Positions 27,829-36,727 of a stretch of 64,000 bases of DNA are shown piece by piece. Origin of the DNA: Billgrantia aerodenitrificans. GTDB taxonomy: Bacteria; Pseudomonadota; Gammaproteobacteria; Pseudomonadales; Halomonadaceae. Each line of letters opens with the position of its first letter. Position 1 is the stretch's first letter. The stretch is from the NCBI RefSeq assembly GCF_021404405.1, contig NZ_JABFTV010000003.1, positions 62,001 through 126,000 of the forward strand, written 5' to 3'. The translations under genes were made by a program, and so were the position numbers. Below the pieces are notes generated by a model. That model had not been told where the DNA came from. It saw only the letters and a list, made by a program, of their open reading frames with translations, and ran no database searches.

Positions 27829-27930
27829 GGGACAACACTAAGTAAAGCGTCGTATATGCCTATCCCAACCCTTCACCGTCATCTGGATTGATTATTCTTA
27901 GAAGAGAGCGATACAGGACGAGGTGTTGCC

Positions 27931-28701
27931 ATGGGGGAAAGCAGCAACGCTAGTCAATTGATTCGACTTCATGAAATTCGTAAGGCTTGCAGCTCCTGCA
28001 GCCTGCGCGAACTCTGTTTGCCTGTTGCGCTGGACCGCAAGGATACCGACGAGCTGGATCGTATCGTCGAGCATCGCCGTCCCCTGAGGAAAGGTGAGAA
28101 GCTGTGCCGTCCGGGCCAGCCATTCAGCGCCATCTATGCCGTACTGAGCGGCAGTCTGAAAAGCAGCCTGTTGGGGCACAGAGGCGATAGCCAGGTCATT
28201 GCTTTCCACCTGCCGAGCGAGCTGGTCGGGCTTGATGCCATCGGCAGCGGGAGCCACCCCACTACCATCGAGGCGCTGGAAACCACCAGTGTGTGCAAGA
28301 TTCCCTTCTCCCAATTGGAAGCCCTTTCACGCAAAATCCCCGGGCTGCAGCACCAGTTACTGAGAGTGATGAGCAAGGAGATATTTGATGAGCATGAGCT
28401 GTTGCAGGTGGTGTCGCGGCGAACTGCCGAGCAGCGCCTGGCCATCATGCTGATCAATCTGGGTCAGCGTTTCGGTCGACGCGGCCTGTCGCGAACGCGA
28501 TTCCGTTTGCCCATGTCCCGCCTCGACTTGGGCAACTATCTCGGGCTCGCCCCGGAAACGACGAGCCGAGCGTTTCGGCGCTTCATCGATCAGGGCTTGC
28601 TCAAGGTTACCGGCAAGGAAGTCGAACTGCTGGACCCGAGCGCACTACAGGAACTCACCGACGGTATGAGCGCACCGTTCCACAGCAGAAAGCAGCGTTG
28701 A
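27931..28701 (+). CDS. anr: FNR/ANR-family oxygen-sensing regulator
   Basis: The 256-residue protein has all four cluster-ligand cysteines at E. coli FNR positions: C20, C23 and C29 (KACSSCSLRELC) and C122 (ETTSVCKIPF). It therefore should hold an oxygen-labile 4Fe-4S cluster. The C-terminal recognition helix (LGLAPETTSRAFRRFIDQG) keeps the E--SR residues that read TTGAT half-sites. It is the likely activator at the boxes before hsp20, narK2, ubiU, nnrS, nrdD and ubiT. An alternative name is fnr; the pseudomonad name is used because of the overall context. Confidence 0.93.
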   Translation: MGESSNASQLIRLHEIRKACSSCSLRELCLPVALDRKDTDELDRIVEHRRPLRKGEKLCRPGQPFSAIYAVLSGSLKSSLLGHRGDSQVIAFHLPSELVGLDAIGSGSHPTTIEALETTSVCKIPFSQLEALSRKIPGLQHQLLRVMSKEIFDEHELLQVVSRRTAEQRLAIMLINLGQRFGRRGLSRTRFRLPMSRLDLGNYLGLAPETTSRAFRRFIDQGLLKVTGKEVELLDPSALQELTDGMSAPFHSRKQR

Positions 28702-28745
28702 GGCAATCTGCCAATGCGCCGCACTCCTCCCCGATCGGTTTTTGC

Positions 28746-29186
28746 TCACACAGGCCGCCCGGGCAGATGCGCGCGAATCTCCTCGGCACTCAGGCTGGCT
28801 AGTTCCTTGTCCAGGATATGGGAAACGCACTTCATGACCTGCTCCGGCAAGGCCTCCTTCAAGAACCCGAGAAAGCGGGGCGGCGCGCAGAGCACCACAT
28901 GACCAAGCGCCCCCCTGCCATACTCGGCGCCAAGCCGTTCGCCGATCGCAGTGGCAAAGCGGATCGCTTCCTGTTCCTTGGGCGAATGGTGCTTGCCCAT
29001 GGCATGCCGACCGACACCCATGGAATCGAACGTCCGGCCGGGACGATCGGCGTTGATGTCTCGCTCGTGCAGTTTGCCTTCAGGGTTGAACAGTGTGTCC
29101 ACTTCCTCCAGGGCGGCCGTTGCTTCGGGCGCGGTGAAGAATCGCGCACGTGCCTGATCGGCCACCACCACCCAAGTCGCTTTCAT
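28746..29186 (-). CDS. Host-attachment-family protein (baeRF-like)
   Basis: The 146-residue protein starts MKATWVVVADQARARFFTAP, followed by GRTFDSMGVGRHAMGKHHSP, features of the family labelled 'required for attachment to host cells', related to archaeal release-factor-like domains. The start at 29186 has GGGAGG upstream and is preferred over an in-frame ATG 21 bases earlier. It is about 70 bp downstream of hsp20 on the same strand and may be co-transcribed from the FNR box at 29859. Real function unknown. Confidence 0.8.
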   Translation of the reverse strand: MKATWVVVADQARARFFTAPEATAALEEVDTLFNPEGKLHERDINADRPGRTFDSMGVGRHAMGKHHSPKEQEAIRFATAIGERLGAEYGRGALGHVVLCAPPRFLGFLKEALPEQVMKCVSHILDKELASLSAEEIRAHLPGRPV

Positions 29187-29255
29187 GCCCACCTCCCGTG
29201 TAGTCAATAGGCGAGCCGAGCATTTCGGCCCGCCGTCTCGTCACCATCTGGAAAC

Positions 29256-29759
29256 TCACTTGATATCGAGCTTGCGCCGAGGTACCTCTTTGACCTTCGG
29301 CAGCGTCAGTTCCAGCAGCCCGTTGTTGAATTTGGCCTCGGCCTTGTCGGCATCGACTTCGCAAGGCAGGGCAACCGTACGTTCCACACGGCCATGGGAG
29401 ATTTCACAGCGATAGTACTCGCCGCTTTCTTCCTTGGACTCCTTGTGGCGCTCTCCCTTGATCGTCACGGTGCTGTCGGTGACCGAGACATCCAGATCCT
29501 CACGCGCCATACCGGGAAGCTCGGCACGTATCACAACCTCCGCATCCCGGTTGACGACATCGACCTTGGGCATTCGGCTCCCGGCGGCAAGCCGCTCGAA
29601 AACCGGCAGGTCCCAGCGCAGCGGATGCCCCCATCCTCGTTCGAGAAAGCGGTCGAACATACGGTCAAGCTCACGGAACGGGCTCGCTTCCTGCGGCGGC
29701 GTCGCTGACGGCACTTCACTAACGTTGGGTCTGATTTCCTTCACGCTCTTCTTGGACAT
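29256..29759 (-). CDS. Small heat-shock protein, Hsp20/alpha-crystallin family
   Basis: The 167-residue chaperone has an alpha-crystallin domain at about 60-155 (PKVDVVNRDAEVVIRAELPG, LPCEVDADKAEAKFNNGLLE) and the C-terminal tail LPKVKEVPRRKLDIK. The start at 29759 has AGGAG 8 bases upstream; the open frame extends 36 codons further without support. A perfect FNR box lies 100 bp upstream, suggesting anaerobic induction. With the host-attachment gene it forms a small stress unit inside the denitrification region. Confidence 0.92.
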   Translation of the reverse strand: MSKKSVKEIRPNVSEVPSATPPQEASPFRELDRMFDRFLERGWGHPLRWDLPVFERLAAGSRMPKVDVVNRDAEVVIRAELPGMAREDLDVSVTDSTVTIKGERHKESKEESGEYYRCEISHGRVERTVALPCEVDADKAEAKFNNGLLELTLPKVKEVPRRKLDIK

Positions 29760-29858
29760 GGCACTGGCTCCTGTTGGCGAATCCAAACGCAGTGCAGCGA
29801 TCGGACTCATGTGCATGCTTGCCATTGAGAAAGCTAGGACGGATCCGGCCCAAGCAAG

Positions 29859-29872
29859 TTGATGCAAATCAA
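29859..29872. promoter_or_regulatory. Perfect FNR/ANR box
   Basis: TTGAT-GCAA-ATCAA is a full match to the FNR consensus. It lies 100 bp upstream of hsp20 (minus) and 260 bp upstream of the membrane protein gene at 30132 (plus); distance favours hsp20 as target. Confidence 0.85.
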
Positions 29873-30131
29873 GTCAGCGACCACTATCACTTTCTCGCCT
29901 GTAGCCAAGAGGAGCGAATCTGCTCCCGAGCCAGGCTAGTCAGGATCAAGCAGGCCACAGCAGAGCGGTGGCGCGACACCCCACCTCGCCGAATCCCATA
30001 CCGAAACGGCCCTGCATTGATCCAAGGCAAGGACAGCCAGTTCCTCACCAGGCATAGTGCCAATAACAGGCATTCAAAATACTCATTAACTTCCGACACA
30101 CCGCGTCGACACACACCCACGGGAGGGAGCG

Positions 30132-30578
30132 ATGTCCACCATCTCGTACTCCAATGCGCCAGCCGACACGGCCGCAGCGCCGCTCGATACCCGAGGCCGG
30201 GCTCTGGCCGCCGTCGTCTACGTGCTCTATCTGGGCAGCATCATGGCGGTGGTCACCGCACCCATCGGCGTGCTGATCGCCCACCTTCGCCGTCGCCGCA
30301 ATGCGGAATGGGTGGAAAGCCACCTGCTGTTCCAGATCCGTACTTTCTGGCTGGGTGCCCTGGCCGGTGGGGCGGTGCTGGCCGCCTGGTACCTGCTGGG
30401 CCTGATTGGCGCACCCTCCTGGGCTTCCTGGGTGCTGGGCTACGGTTTCTTCACCGCCTGCCTGGCCTGGACCATCGGTCGCAGCGGCGTGGGGATCAAC
30501 CGCCTGCTGAACGACCGCGCTATCGATGACCCGCGCAGCCTGCTGTTCGGCGGCGCCAAGGTGTCACTGGAAGACTGA
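30132..30578 (+). CDS. Small membrane protein, DUF4870-like
   Basis: The 148-residue protein has three or four hydrophobic segments (e.g. AAVVYVLYLGSIMAVVTAPI and FWLGALAGGAVLAAWYLLGL) and the stretch AEWVESHLLFQIRTFWLG, which resembles DUF4870-type proteins. Function is unknown. A good ribosome site (GGGAGGG) precedes the ATG. It heads a plus-strand series ending in norE and norF, so a link to nitric oxide reductase or the denitrifying membrane is possible. Confidence 0.7.
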   Translation: MSTISYSNAPADTAAAPLDTRGRALAAVVYVLYLGSIMAVVTAPIGVLIAHLRRRRNAEWVESHLLFQIRTFWLGALAGGAVLAAWYLLGLIGAPSWASWVLGYGFFTACLAWTIGRSGVGINRLLNDRAIDDPRSLLFGGAKVSLED

Positions 30579-30593
30579 TTGGGGAGCTCGCCG

Positions 30594-31157
30594 ATGACTA
30601 CCGCCACCTCGCCCCTGCGCCTGGCGCCGACACGTTCCGCCGCCGTCACCGGCCTGGCTTGGGGCTTCATTGCGTTCTCCACGCTGACCGTGGCACTGCT
30701 CACCCTGCCGCTACTGCCCGGCGAGGCGCTGGTCGCCTCGCTGGGCGTCGAAACCGGCAGCGGTGGGCTCACCGGCGGGGTGGCCTGGCTGATCGAGCGC
30801 AGCAATACCGTGGCCGGCCTACTGATGGTGGGCGCCGCCGTGACCCTGGCGCTCTCCGTGGCGCTGCTGCAGCGTCGGCGCTGGGCGCGGCCGGCTTTTC
30901 TCGGCCTGATGGCGGCCGGCTTCGTCGGCGTGCTGGGCGGCGCCGCCCTGACCCCGCTGACCTTCGGCTTCATGGCCGATGCGGCCGGCGAAATGGCCCG
31001 CTACGAGGATTCTGTAGCTGGCCTGATCGGCGCCCTTTCGGTGTTGATCATGTTGGCCACCGCGCTGGTGGTGCTGTTCGCCTGGGCCGGCTGGAAGCTG
31101 ACCACGCCGGCGGTTCGCGCCGAGTTCGAACGCACGCCCGTCGCCACGGAGCGCTAA
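30594..31157 (+). CDS. Hypothetical membrane protein in the norEF operon
   Basis: The 187-residue protein has four hydrophobic segments (ITGLAWG-like start, then VAGLLMVGAAVTLALSVALL, AFLGLMAAGFVGVLGGAALT, LSVLIMLATALVVLFAWAGW). I do not recognise a family. The ATG at 30594 follows GGGGAG; a TTG 15 bases earlier is unlikely. Its stop TAA touches the GTG of norE, so translation is coupled. Association with norE suggests an accessory membrane role; nothing more can be said. Confidence 0.65.
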   Translation: MTTATSPLRLAPTRSAAVTGLAWGFIAFSTLTVALLTLPLLPGEALVASLGVETGSGGLTGGVAWLIERSNTVAGLLMVGAAVTLALSVALLQRRRWARPAFLGLMAAGFVGVLGGAALTPLTFGFMADAAGEMARYEDSVAGLIGALSVLIMLATALVVLFAWAGWKLTTPAVRAEFERTPVATER

Positions 31158-31748
31158 GTGGCAGAGCGTCACGAGCTGTCTCAGCCACGGCCGCTGCCCA
31201 ACCCGGGCTGGGGGCCGCTGGCGGCGCTGCCCGGCAATCCGCTGATGTGGGTGCTGATCCTCAGCGAGATGGTGGTGTTCGCCGCCTTCTTCGGTCTGTT
31301 CGCCTGGCTGCGGGCCGGCGAGCGCGAGGTGTTCGACGCCTCCCAGCAGCTGCTCGACCCGGTGGCCGGCGGCATCAATACCATGGTGCTGCTGACCAGC
31401 GGACTGTTCGCCGCCCTGGCGGTGCAGTCGATCGGCCGTGGCGACAGACGCCGCTGCCGCCAGTGGTTGGGGGCGGCCTTCGCCCTGGGCGTGGTGTTCT
31501 GCGTGGTCAAGGTGGTGGAATACGCCGACAAGCTCGGCCAGGGGCTCATGCCCGAGACCAATACCTTCTTCACCTTCTACTACCTGCTGACCGGCTTCCA
31601 CTTCGCCCACGTGCTGTTCGGCCTGGGGCTGATCGCCCTGGTGGCCTGGCGCATCTCCCACGACAACGTGGAGACCGCCGCGGCCTTCTGGCACATGGTC
31701 GATCTGATCTGGATTCTGCTCTACCCGATCCTCTACCTGCTGAGGTGA
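31158..31748 (+). CDS. norE: NorE, cytochrome c oxidase subunit III-like protein
   Basis: The 196-residue membrane protein is homologous to subunit III of heme-copper oxidases: PLMWVLILSEMVVFAAFFGL at the N-terminus, then TNTFFTFYYLLTGFHFAHVL and HMVDLIWILLYPILYLLR at the end. NorE helps nitric oxide reductase activity in denitrifiers by an unclear mechanism. The GTG start follows the preceding TAA directly. norF comes 4 bp after its stop. Confidence 0.9.
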   Translation: MAERHELSQPRPLPNPGWGPLAALPGNPLMWVLILSEMVVFAAFFGLFAWLRAGEREVFDASQQLLDPVAGGINTMVLLTSGLFAALAVQSIGRGDRRRCRQWLGAAFALGVVFCVVKVVEYADKLGQGLMPETNTFFTFYYLLTGFHFAHVLFGLGLIALVAWRISHDNVETAAAFWHMVDLIWILLYPILYLLR

Positions 31749-31752
31749 GCCC

Positions 31753-32061
31753 ATGCGCGCCATGCAAGACGCCTTTCGCGATGCCGCCACCCGCCGGCTG
31801 CTGATTACCTGGGCGGTGCTGATGGGGCTGACGCTGGTTACCATGCTCTCCGCACAGTTGGGCGGCGATGCCCGCCTGGCCGCCCTGCCGCTGTGGTCAG
31901 CAGGCCTGCTGCTGGCCACCACCTTCTTCAAGGTGCACCGGGTGCTGATGGTGTACCTGGGCCTGGCCGACGCTTCGCCGGCCTGGCGCGGCGCCTTCGT
32001 TGGCCTGGTACTGGCCACTCTGGCGCTGGTGGCTTCGGGATACATGATGGCCCGCTTCTAG
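31753..32061 (+). CDS. norF: NorF, small membrane protein
   Basis: The 102-residue protein has three hydrophobic helices (LLITWAVLMGLTLVTML, LPLWSAGLLLATTFFKVHRV, AFVGLVLATLALVASGYMM) and looks like subunit IV-type NorF proteins next to norE. It is thought to support NorBC assembly or function. It ends just before a strong terminator. Confidence 0.85.
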   Translation: MRAMQDAFRDAATRRLLITWAVLMGLTLVTMLSAQLGGDARLAALPLWSAGLLLATTFFKVHRVLMVYLGLADASPAWRGAFVGLVLATLALVASGYMMARF

Positions 32062-32085
32062 CGACTTGCTTAGCAGGACTCAACG

Positions 32086-32120
32086 AAACGGCGCCGCTAT
32101 CGAGGATAGCGGCGCCGTTT
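32086..32120. terminator. Bidirectional terminator between norF and a minus-strand gene
   Basis: Perfect 15-bp stem AAACGGCGCCGCTAT / ATAGCGGCGCCGTTT with a 5-base loop CGAGG, placed between convergent genes. Confidence 0.9.
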
Positions 32121-32134
32121 ACTGTGGCATGGGT

Positions 32135-32341
32135 TCAGTAGGTGGGTGGCGGTGGCCCGACGCCGGCCCACTCCGCCAGCCGCCGGCCCAGGCGGATCAG
32201 GCCGTAGACGGCGAAGGGGGCAACGAACATCATCAGGATGCCCCAGTCCTGGGTGTTGATCACCCAGGCCAGCGGGGTGATCACCGCGAAGGCGGCCAGC
32301 AGGCCGAGGCACAGGGCAATGGCGGGACGGTTTACTGTCAT
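32135..32341 (-). CDS. Small two-helix membrane protein
   Basis: The 68-residue product starts MTVNRPAIALCLGLLAAFAV and has two membrane helices, a basic turn (GLIRLGRRLAEW) and a proline-rich end. The ATG at 32341 has GGGGGAG six bases upstream; a GTG two codons earlier would overlap that site. It is the last gene of norCBQD, 11 bp after norD. No family recognised; a small accessory protein of the nor operon is plausible. Confidence 0.65.
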   Translation of the reverse strand: MTVNRPAIALCLGLLAAFAVITPLAWVINTQDWGILMMFVAPFAVYGLIRLGRRLAEWAGVGPPPPTY

Positions 32342-32352
32342 CTTCACTCCCC

Positions 32353-34293
32353 CTAGTTACCTATGATTTGACGGTAGATACCCGGCAGCGCAAGCGACAG
32401 GTGCTCCGGCCGGTTGACGATGGCATAGCTGCCGCGGCCGAACAGGTGCGACACGTACTGGTGCGCCTCGCTGTCGATGGTCACGCCGAACACGCGCACC
32501 TCGTGCTGGCGCGCCTCGAGCACCGCCCGGCGGGTGTCCTCGATGCCGTAGCGGCCCTCGTAGTAGTCGGTGTCGTTGGGCTTGCCGTCGGTGAGCAGCA
32601 GCAGCAGCCGGTGCCGGTTGGGCCGCTCGGAGAGCTCCTTGGTCACGTGGCGGATCGCCGGCCCCATGCGGGTGTAGTGGCCGGGCTTGAGCGCCGAGAT
32701 GCGTCTTGCCACCCGTTCGTTCATGGGCTCGTCGAAGGTCTTGAGCGTGTTGACCCACACCTTCTGGCGCCGATGCGAGGTGAAGCAGTGGATGCTGTAG
32801 TCGTCGCCGCAGCCGGCTAGGCCGTGGCCCAGCACCAGCAGCGCCTCCTTGGCTACGTCGAGCACCCGGCGATCCTCCAGCCAGGCGTCGGTGGAGAGCG
32901 AGACGTCGACCAGGATCGACACCGCCAGGTCGCGGGCCTGCTGGCGGGTGGCCTGGTAGAGCCGGTCGCTGGACTCGCCGGTGGCGGCCAGGTCGCAGCG
33001 CGAGCGGATCACCGCGTCCATGTCGAGCTCGCTGCCGTCGTACTGGCCGCGCAGGGTCTCGCGGCGCGGTCGCAGCGCCTCGAACTCTCGGCGTACGCGG
33101 CGAATGCGCCGCTGGGTGGCGGCATCGGGCTGCCACTGCTCGCCCTCCTCGCTCTGCAGTTCGGTATGCACCAGGCAGTGTTCGGGCAGATAGATCTGCT
33201 TCCGGTAGTTCCACTCGGGGTAGGTGTGCTTGCCGCGCAGGCGCTCGCCCAGCGCCTCGTCCGGCGGCAGGTCGAGGTCGACCTTGATGCGCGTCGCCGC
33301 CCGCTGCTTGTGCGGGCTGAGGATGATCTCCTCCATCTGCTCGGCGGCGCGCTTGGCTTCCTCGTCCTCGTTGTCCTCGACCAGGCGGTTGAGGTTCACC
33401 ATCTCGGTCCAGGAGAGCATCTTCTCGAAACGGTTGGCGATCAGCGGATCGTCGCGCTCGGTCTGGTCCTGGCGCTTGCGCTCGGCCTTGCGCTTGCCGT
33501 CGCTCACCGTCTGGGCGCTGTTGGTCTCGCCCTCTTCCGGGTCTTCCCGGCTCTCGTCGCGGCCGGCCCCGGTACCCAGGGCCACCACCTGGCCCCACAG
33601 CGGCACCGGCAGCGGCGGACGATAGCCGCGCGGCGCGCCGATACCGTCGAGCGACAGCTCGGGCCGCGTCACGGCGTGGTGCAGGGCCGCAGCCCAGCCT
33701 TCCAGCTCCCGCGCTTCGCCGAGCAGCACGCGCAGGGTCTGTTCCAGCGCCAGCTCCATGGTCGGCAGGCGCTTGCGGGCCGGGCGCACCAGCAGCAGTG
33801 CCTGGCACAGCCGGCGATAGCGCTCGGCCAGCCCGGGGAAGCGTTCGAGCGCGGCGTCGCGGGCGCGCACCGCCTCGCGCAGGCGAGCCAGGTCGGCGCG
33901 CAGTGGGTCGCGCTGCGGTTCGGGCTCACGCGCGACGGCCAAGTAGGCCACCAGCCAGAAGTAGAGATCGCGATTGAGCCCGGCATCGGGAAACAGATCG
34001 ATCTGCGGCGGCAGCAGCAGGTTCTCCTCGTCGCGCCGGGCCTGGTCGATGGCCTCGTCGTCGAAGCCGAGCCGCTGACGCAGCGACAGGCGGTGATTGG
34101 AGCTGCGCGCAATGATGGCGGCGACTTCAACGCCCGCCTCCCCGCCGCTGGCGCGGAAGAACACGCCGAGCACGTGACGCATCCGCTCCATGGAAACGGC
34201 CGCTTCCGGATAGCGCTGATAGCTGGCCGCACTGGAGGCCCAGCGATGCCAGTGACGACCGACGAACTCTTCGAGCTCGAGAATTTGCAGCAT
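32353..34293 (-). CDS. norD: NorD, VWA-domain nitric oxide reductase activation protein
   Basis: The 646-residue protein has a C-terminal von Willebrand A domain with MIDAS motif DVSLSTDAW and the late LLTDGKPNDTDYYEGRYGIE. The start at 34293 has GGAG seven bases upstream; the reading frame runs 13 codons further without support. NorD works with the AAA protein NorQ to activate NorBC, probably by inserting the non-heme iron. Between norQ and norD lies a structured repeat that may tune the ratio of the two proteins. Confidence 0.93.
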   Translation of the reverse strand: MLQILELEEFVGRHWHRWASSAASYQRYPEAAVSMERMRHVLGVFFRASGGEAGVEVAAIIARSSNHRLSLRQRLGFDDEAIDQARRDEENLLLPPQIDLFPDAGLNRDLYFWLVAYLAVAREPEPQRDPLRADLARLREAVRARDAALERFPGLAERYRRLCQALLLVRPARKRLPTMELALEQTLRVLLGEARELEGWAAALHHAVTRPELSLDGIGAPRGYRPPLPVPLWGQVVALGTGAGRDESREDPEEGETNSAQTVSDGKRKAERKRQDQTERDDPLIANRFEKMLSWTEMVNLNRLVEDNEDEEAKRAAEQMEEIILSPHKQRAATRIKVDLDLPPDEALGERLRGKHTYPEWNYRKQIYLPEHCLVHTELQSEEGEQWQPDAATQRRIRRVRREFEALRPRRETLRGQYDGSELDMDAVIRSRCDLAATGESSDRLYQATRQQARDLAVSILVDVSLSTDAWLEDRRVLDVAKEALLVLGHGLAGCGDDYSIHCFTSHRRQKVWVNTLKTFDEPMNERVARRISALKPGHYTRMGPAIRHVTKELSERPNRHRLLLLLTDGKPNDTDYYEGRYGIEDTRRAVLEARQHEVRVFGVTIDSEAHQYVSHLFGRGSYAIVNRPEHLSLALPGIYRQIIGN

Positions 34294-34313
34294 GGCGGTT
34301 CTCCTACTCCTAT

Positions 34314-34458
34314 TAAGGGAGCGCTGAGACATGTCACGAGCGAAGATAGGCTGGGCGCCGCCGAAGCGCAGGAACCGGAGTGTAGCCTGCTACATGAGGA
34401 TTCCGAGCACCGCCGGCGGTCAGGATATCGAGCGCAGTAATGTGTCAGTGCTTCCTCA
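34314..34458 (-). repeat. Structured intergenic repeat, family 1, copy A (norQ-norD)
   Basis: About 145 bases that start exactly at the norQ stop codon and fold into a long hairpin. Outer arms 34314-34331 and 34441-34458 pair over 18 positions with few mismatches. The apical hairpin TGTAG-CCTG-CTACA (34381-34394) is flanked by the family core GCGCAGGAACCGGAG and TGAGGATTCCGAGCACCG. Copies B and C share the core but have a different apical stem, so sequence changes while pairing is kept. Confidence 0.8.
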
Positions 34459-35274
34459 GCCGAAAGTGGCGCGAATCGACTCCATCAACCCTTCCTGCAC
34501 GTCCAGATCGTCCGAGAGCGGCTCGACCAGGGTGGCGCGGGTGGCCTCGAGAATAGGCATGCCGGCGTTGATCAGGGTGGCGCAGTAAACCAGCAGGCGG
34601 GTGGAGACCCCCTCTTCCAGGTCCTGGCCCTTGAGCTCGCGCAGGCGCCCGGCCAGGTTGACCAGTGCGGCGCAGCGCTCATGGGAGAGACCGCTCTCAC
34701 GGGCGACGATGTCGCACTCTACCCGCGGCGGCGGAAAGTCGAACGACATCGCCACGAAGCGCTGGCGGGTGCTCGGCTTGAGCGACTTGAGAATGTGCTG
34801 ATAGCCGGGGTTGTAGGAGACCACCAGCATGAAATCGTCCGGCGCCTCGAGCAGCTCGCCGGTTCTTTCCAGCGGCAGCATGCGGCGGTCGTCGGTAAGC
34901 GGGTGCAGCACCACGGTGACGTCCTTGCGGGCTTCCACCACCTCGTCGAGGTAGCAGATGCCGCCCTCGCGCACGGCGCGGGTCAGCGGGCCGTCGACCC
35001 AGCGGGTCTCGCCGCCCTGCAGCAGGTAGCGGCCGGTGAGGTCGGCGGCAGTGAGGTCATCGTGACAGGAAACGGTGAACAGCGGACGGCCCAGCTTGGC
35101 CGCCATGTGGCTGACGAAGCGGGTCTTGCCGCAGCCGGTCGGCCCCTTGAGCAGCAGCGGCAGGCGCTGCCGGTACGCCTGCTCGAACAGCGCGCACTCG
35201 TTGCCGACCGGCTCGTAGTAGGGCAGCTCGCGCGCGAAGGCGGCAGCGGCGTTGGTGGCAGTAGCGGTATGCAT
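34456..35274 (-). CDS. norQ: NorQ, MoxR-type AAA ATPase
   Basis: The 272-residue ATPase has Walker A GPTGCGKTRF (about residues 39-48), Walker B GGICYLDEVVEARKDV, and MoxR-family features (TGRYLLQGGETRWVDGPLTR). It pairs with NorD in activating nitric oxide reductase. It lies 70 bp after norB, with a 26-bp palindrome between them. Confidence 0.94.
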   Translation of the reverse strand: MHTATATNAAAAFARELPYYEPVGNECALFEQAYRQRLPLLLKGPTGCGKTRFVSHMAAKLGRPLFTVSCHDDLTAADLTGRYLLQGGETRWVDGPLTRAVREGGICYLDEVVEARKDVTVVLHPLTDDRRMLPLERTGELLEAPDDFMLVVSYNPGYQHILKSLKPSTRQRFVAMSFDFPPPRVECDIVARESGLSHERCAALVNLAGRLRELKGQDLEEGVSTRLLVYCATLINAGMPILEATRATLVEPLSDDLDVQEGLMESIRATFG

Positions 35275-35313
35275 GGCGAAACCTCCCCAAGAAAGAAGAG
35301 CCGGGAGAGAAGA

Positions 35314-35339
35314 GGACGGGGCGGCATGCCGCCCCGTCC
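35314..35339 (-). terminator. GC-rich hairpin between norB and norQ
   Basis: Perfect 26-bp palindrome GGACGGGGCGGCA / TGCCGCCCCGTCC in the 70-bp gap. No clear T run follows on the minus strand, so it probably attenuates or protects the norCB part of the message. Confidence 0.65.
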
Positions 35340-35344
35340 CTGGC

Positions 35345-36697
35345 TCACTCGGTGGCGACGATGGAGGGCTGCCTGACGTGAGCGCCTACCTGCTCACGGG
35401 CCGGCCCGAACACCGCGTAGAAGAACATGGCGGCGGCGAGGGCAACGAAGATGCCGGTGCCGAAGCGCATCACGTAGAACAGCTCGAGCTGTGCCTGCAC
35501 CTGCATGAAGTTCATGCCCAGTACCCGCTGCAGGTGGGTCTGCACCACACCGGCGAAGGTCAGGGTGAAGGTCATGAACCACATGGCCGAGGTCATGATC
35601 CAGAACGCCCACATGTTGAGCACCTGGTTGTAGGGCTGCACGCGGCGCAGCTGCGGCATGGCGTAGGTGATGATGCCCATGATCAGCATCACGTAGGCGC
35701 CGTAGAAGGCCAGGTGGCCGTGGGCGGCGGTGATCTGGGTACCGTGGGTGTAGTAGTTGATCCACGACAGGGTGTGCATGAAGCCCCACACACCGGCGCC
35801 GAAGAAAGCCACGGCGGCACAGCCCAGGGTCCACAGCATGGCGGCCTTGTTGGGGTGGTTACGGCTGCCCTTCCAGAACATGTAGAAGGCGAACACCACC
35901 ATGGCGAAGAACGGAATCACCTCCAGGGTGGAGAAGATGCTGCCGATCGGCTGCCAGTAGCCGGGGGTGCCGATCCAGTAGTAGTGGTGGCCGGTACCCA
36001 GCAGGCCGGAGAACAGCGCCAGGCCGACGATGACGTAGAGCCACTTCTCGATGATCTCACGGTCCACGCCGGTCATCTTGATCAGCAGATAGCCGAGCAG
36101 CGAGGCCATGATCAGTTCCCACACGCCCTCGACCCAGATATGCACGATCCACCACCACCACAGCTTGTCCAGCGCCAGGTTGTCGGGGTTGTAGAAGGCG
36201 AACAGCCAGAACACCGCGGCCAGCCACAGGCCCAGCATCAGCACCATGTTGATGGCGGTCTTGCGGCCCTTGAGCATGGTCAGGCTGGTGTTGAACAGGA
36301 ACATCAGGAACGAGACGGTGATCATCAACTTCGCCCACAGCGGCTGCTCGAGGTAGTGACGCCCCTCGTGAATGCCGAACTGGTAGCTGATCAGCGCGCC
36401 GGCGCCGGCAATGGCGAACAGCAGCAGCTGGAAGTAGGCCAGCTTGGGACTGTAGATCTCGTTCTCCGCCTCTTCCGGCATCAGGTAGTAGGTGCTACCC
36501 ATGAAGCCGATCAGAAGCCACACGATCAAGAGGTTGGTATGGCTGGTACGGGTGATGTTGAAGGGCATCGCCTCGGACATGAAGTGCGGCCACACGTAGG
36601 CTGCCGCTGCCGCCAGTCCGAAGACGATCTGTAGAGCGAATAGTGCCATTGCCAGCATGAAGAACGGCAAGGCCACCTTCTGCGTTTCGTATTTCAT
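35345..36697 (-). CDS. norB: Nitric oxide reductase, large subunit (cytochrome b)
   Basis: The 450-residue protein with about 12 helices reduces NO to N2O at a heme b3/non-heme iron site. Typical features are NITRTSHTNLLIVWLLIGFM with a heme-ligand His, WWWWIVHIWVEGVWELI with Fe-ligand His and Glu, LGTGHHYYWIG with the adjacent His pair, and AAHGHLAFYGAYVMLIMG near the heme. The short N-terminus and partner norC show it is the cytochrome c-dependent type. It follows norC by 30 bp. Confidence 0.97.
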   Translation of the reverse strand: MKYETQKVALPFFMLAMALFALQIVFGLAAAAAYVWPHFMSEAMPFNITRTSHTNLLIVWLLIGFMGSTYYLMPEEAENEIYSPKLAYFQLLLFAIAGAGALISYQFGIHEGRHYLEQPLWAKLMITVSFLMFLFNTSLTMLKGRKTAINMVLMLGLWLAAVFWLFAFYNPDNLALDKLWWWWIVHIWVEGVWELIMASLLGYLLIKMTGVDREIIEKWLYVIVGLALFSGLLGTGHHYYWIGTPGYWQPIGSIFSTLEVIPFFAMVVFAFYMFWKGSRNHPNKAAMLWTLGCAAVAFFGAGVWGFMHTLSWINYYTHGTQITAAHGHLAFYGAYVMLIMGIITYAMPQLRRVQPYNQVLNMWAFWIMTSAMWFMTFTLTFAGVVQTHLQRVLGMNFMQVQAQLELFYVMRFGTGIFVALAAAMFFYAVFGPAREQVGAHVRQPSIVATE

Positions 36698-36727
36698 CGT
36701 TCGACTCCTTGGTTCCTGGAAGGGGGA

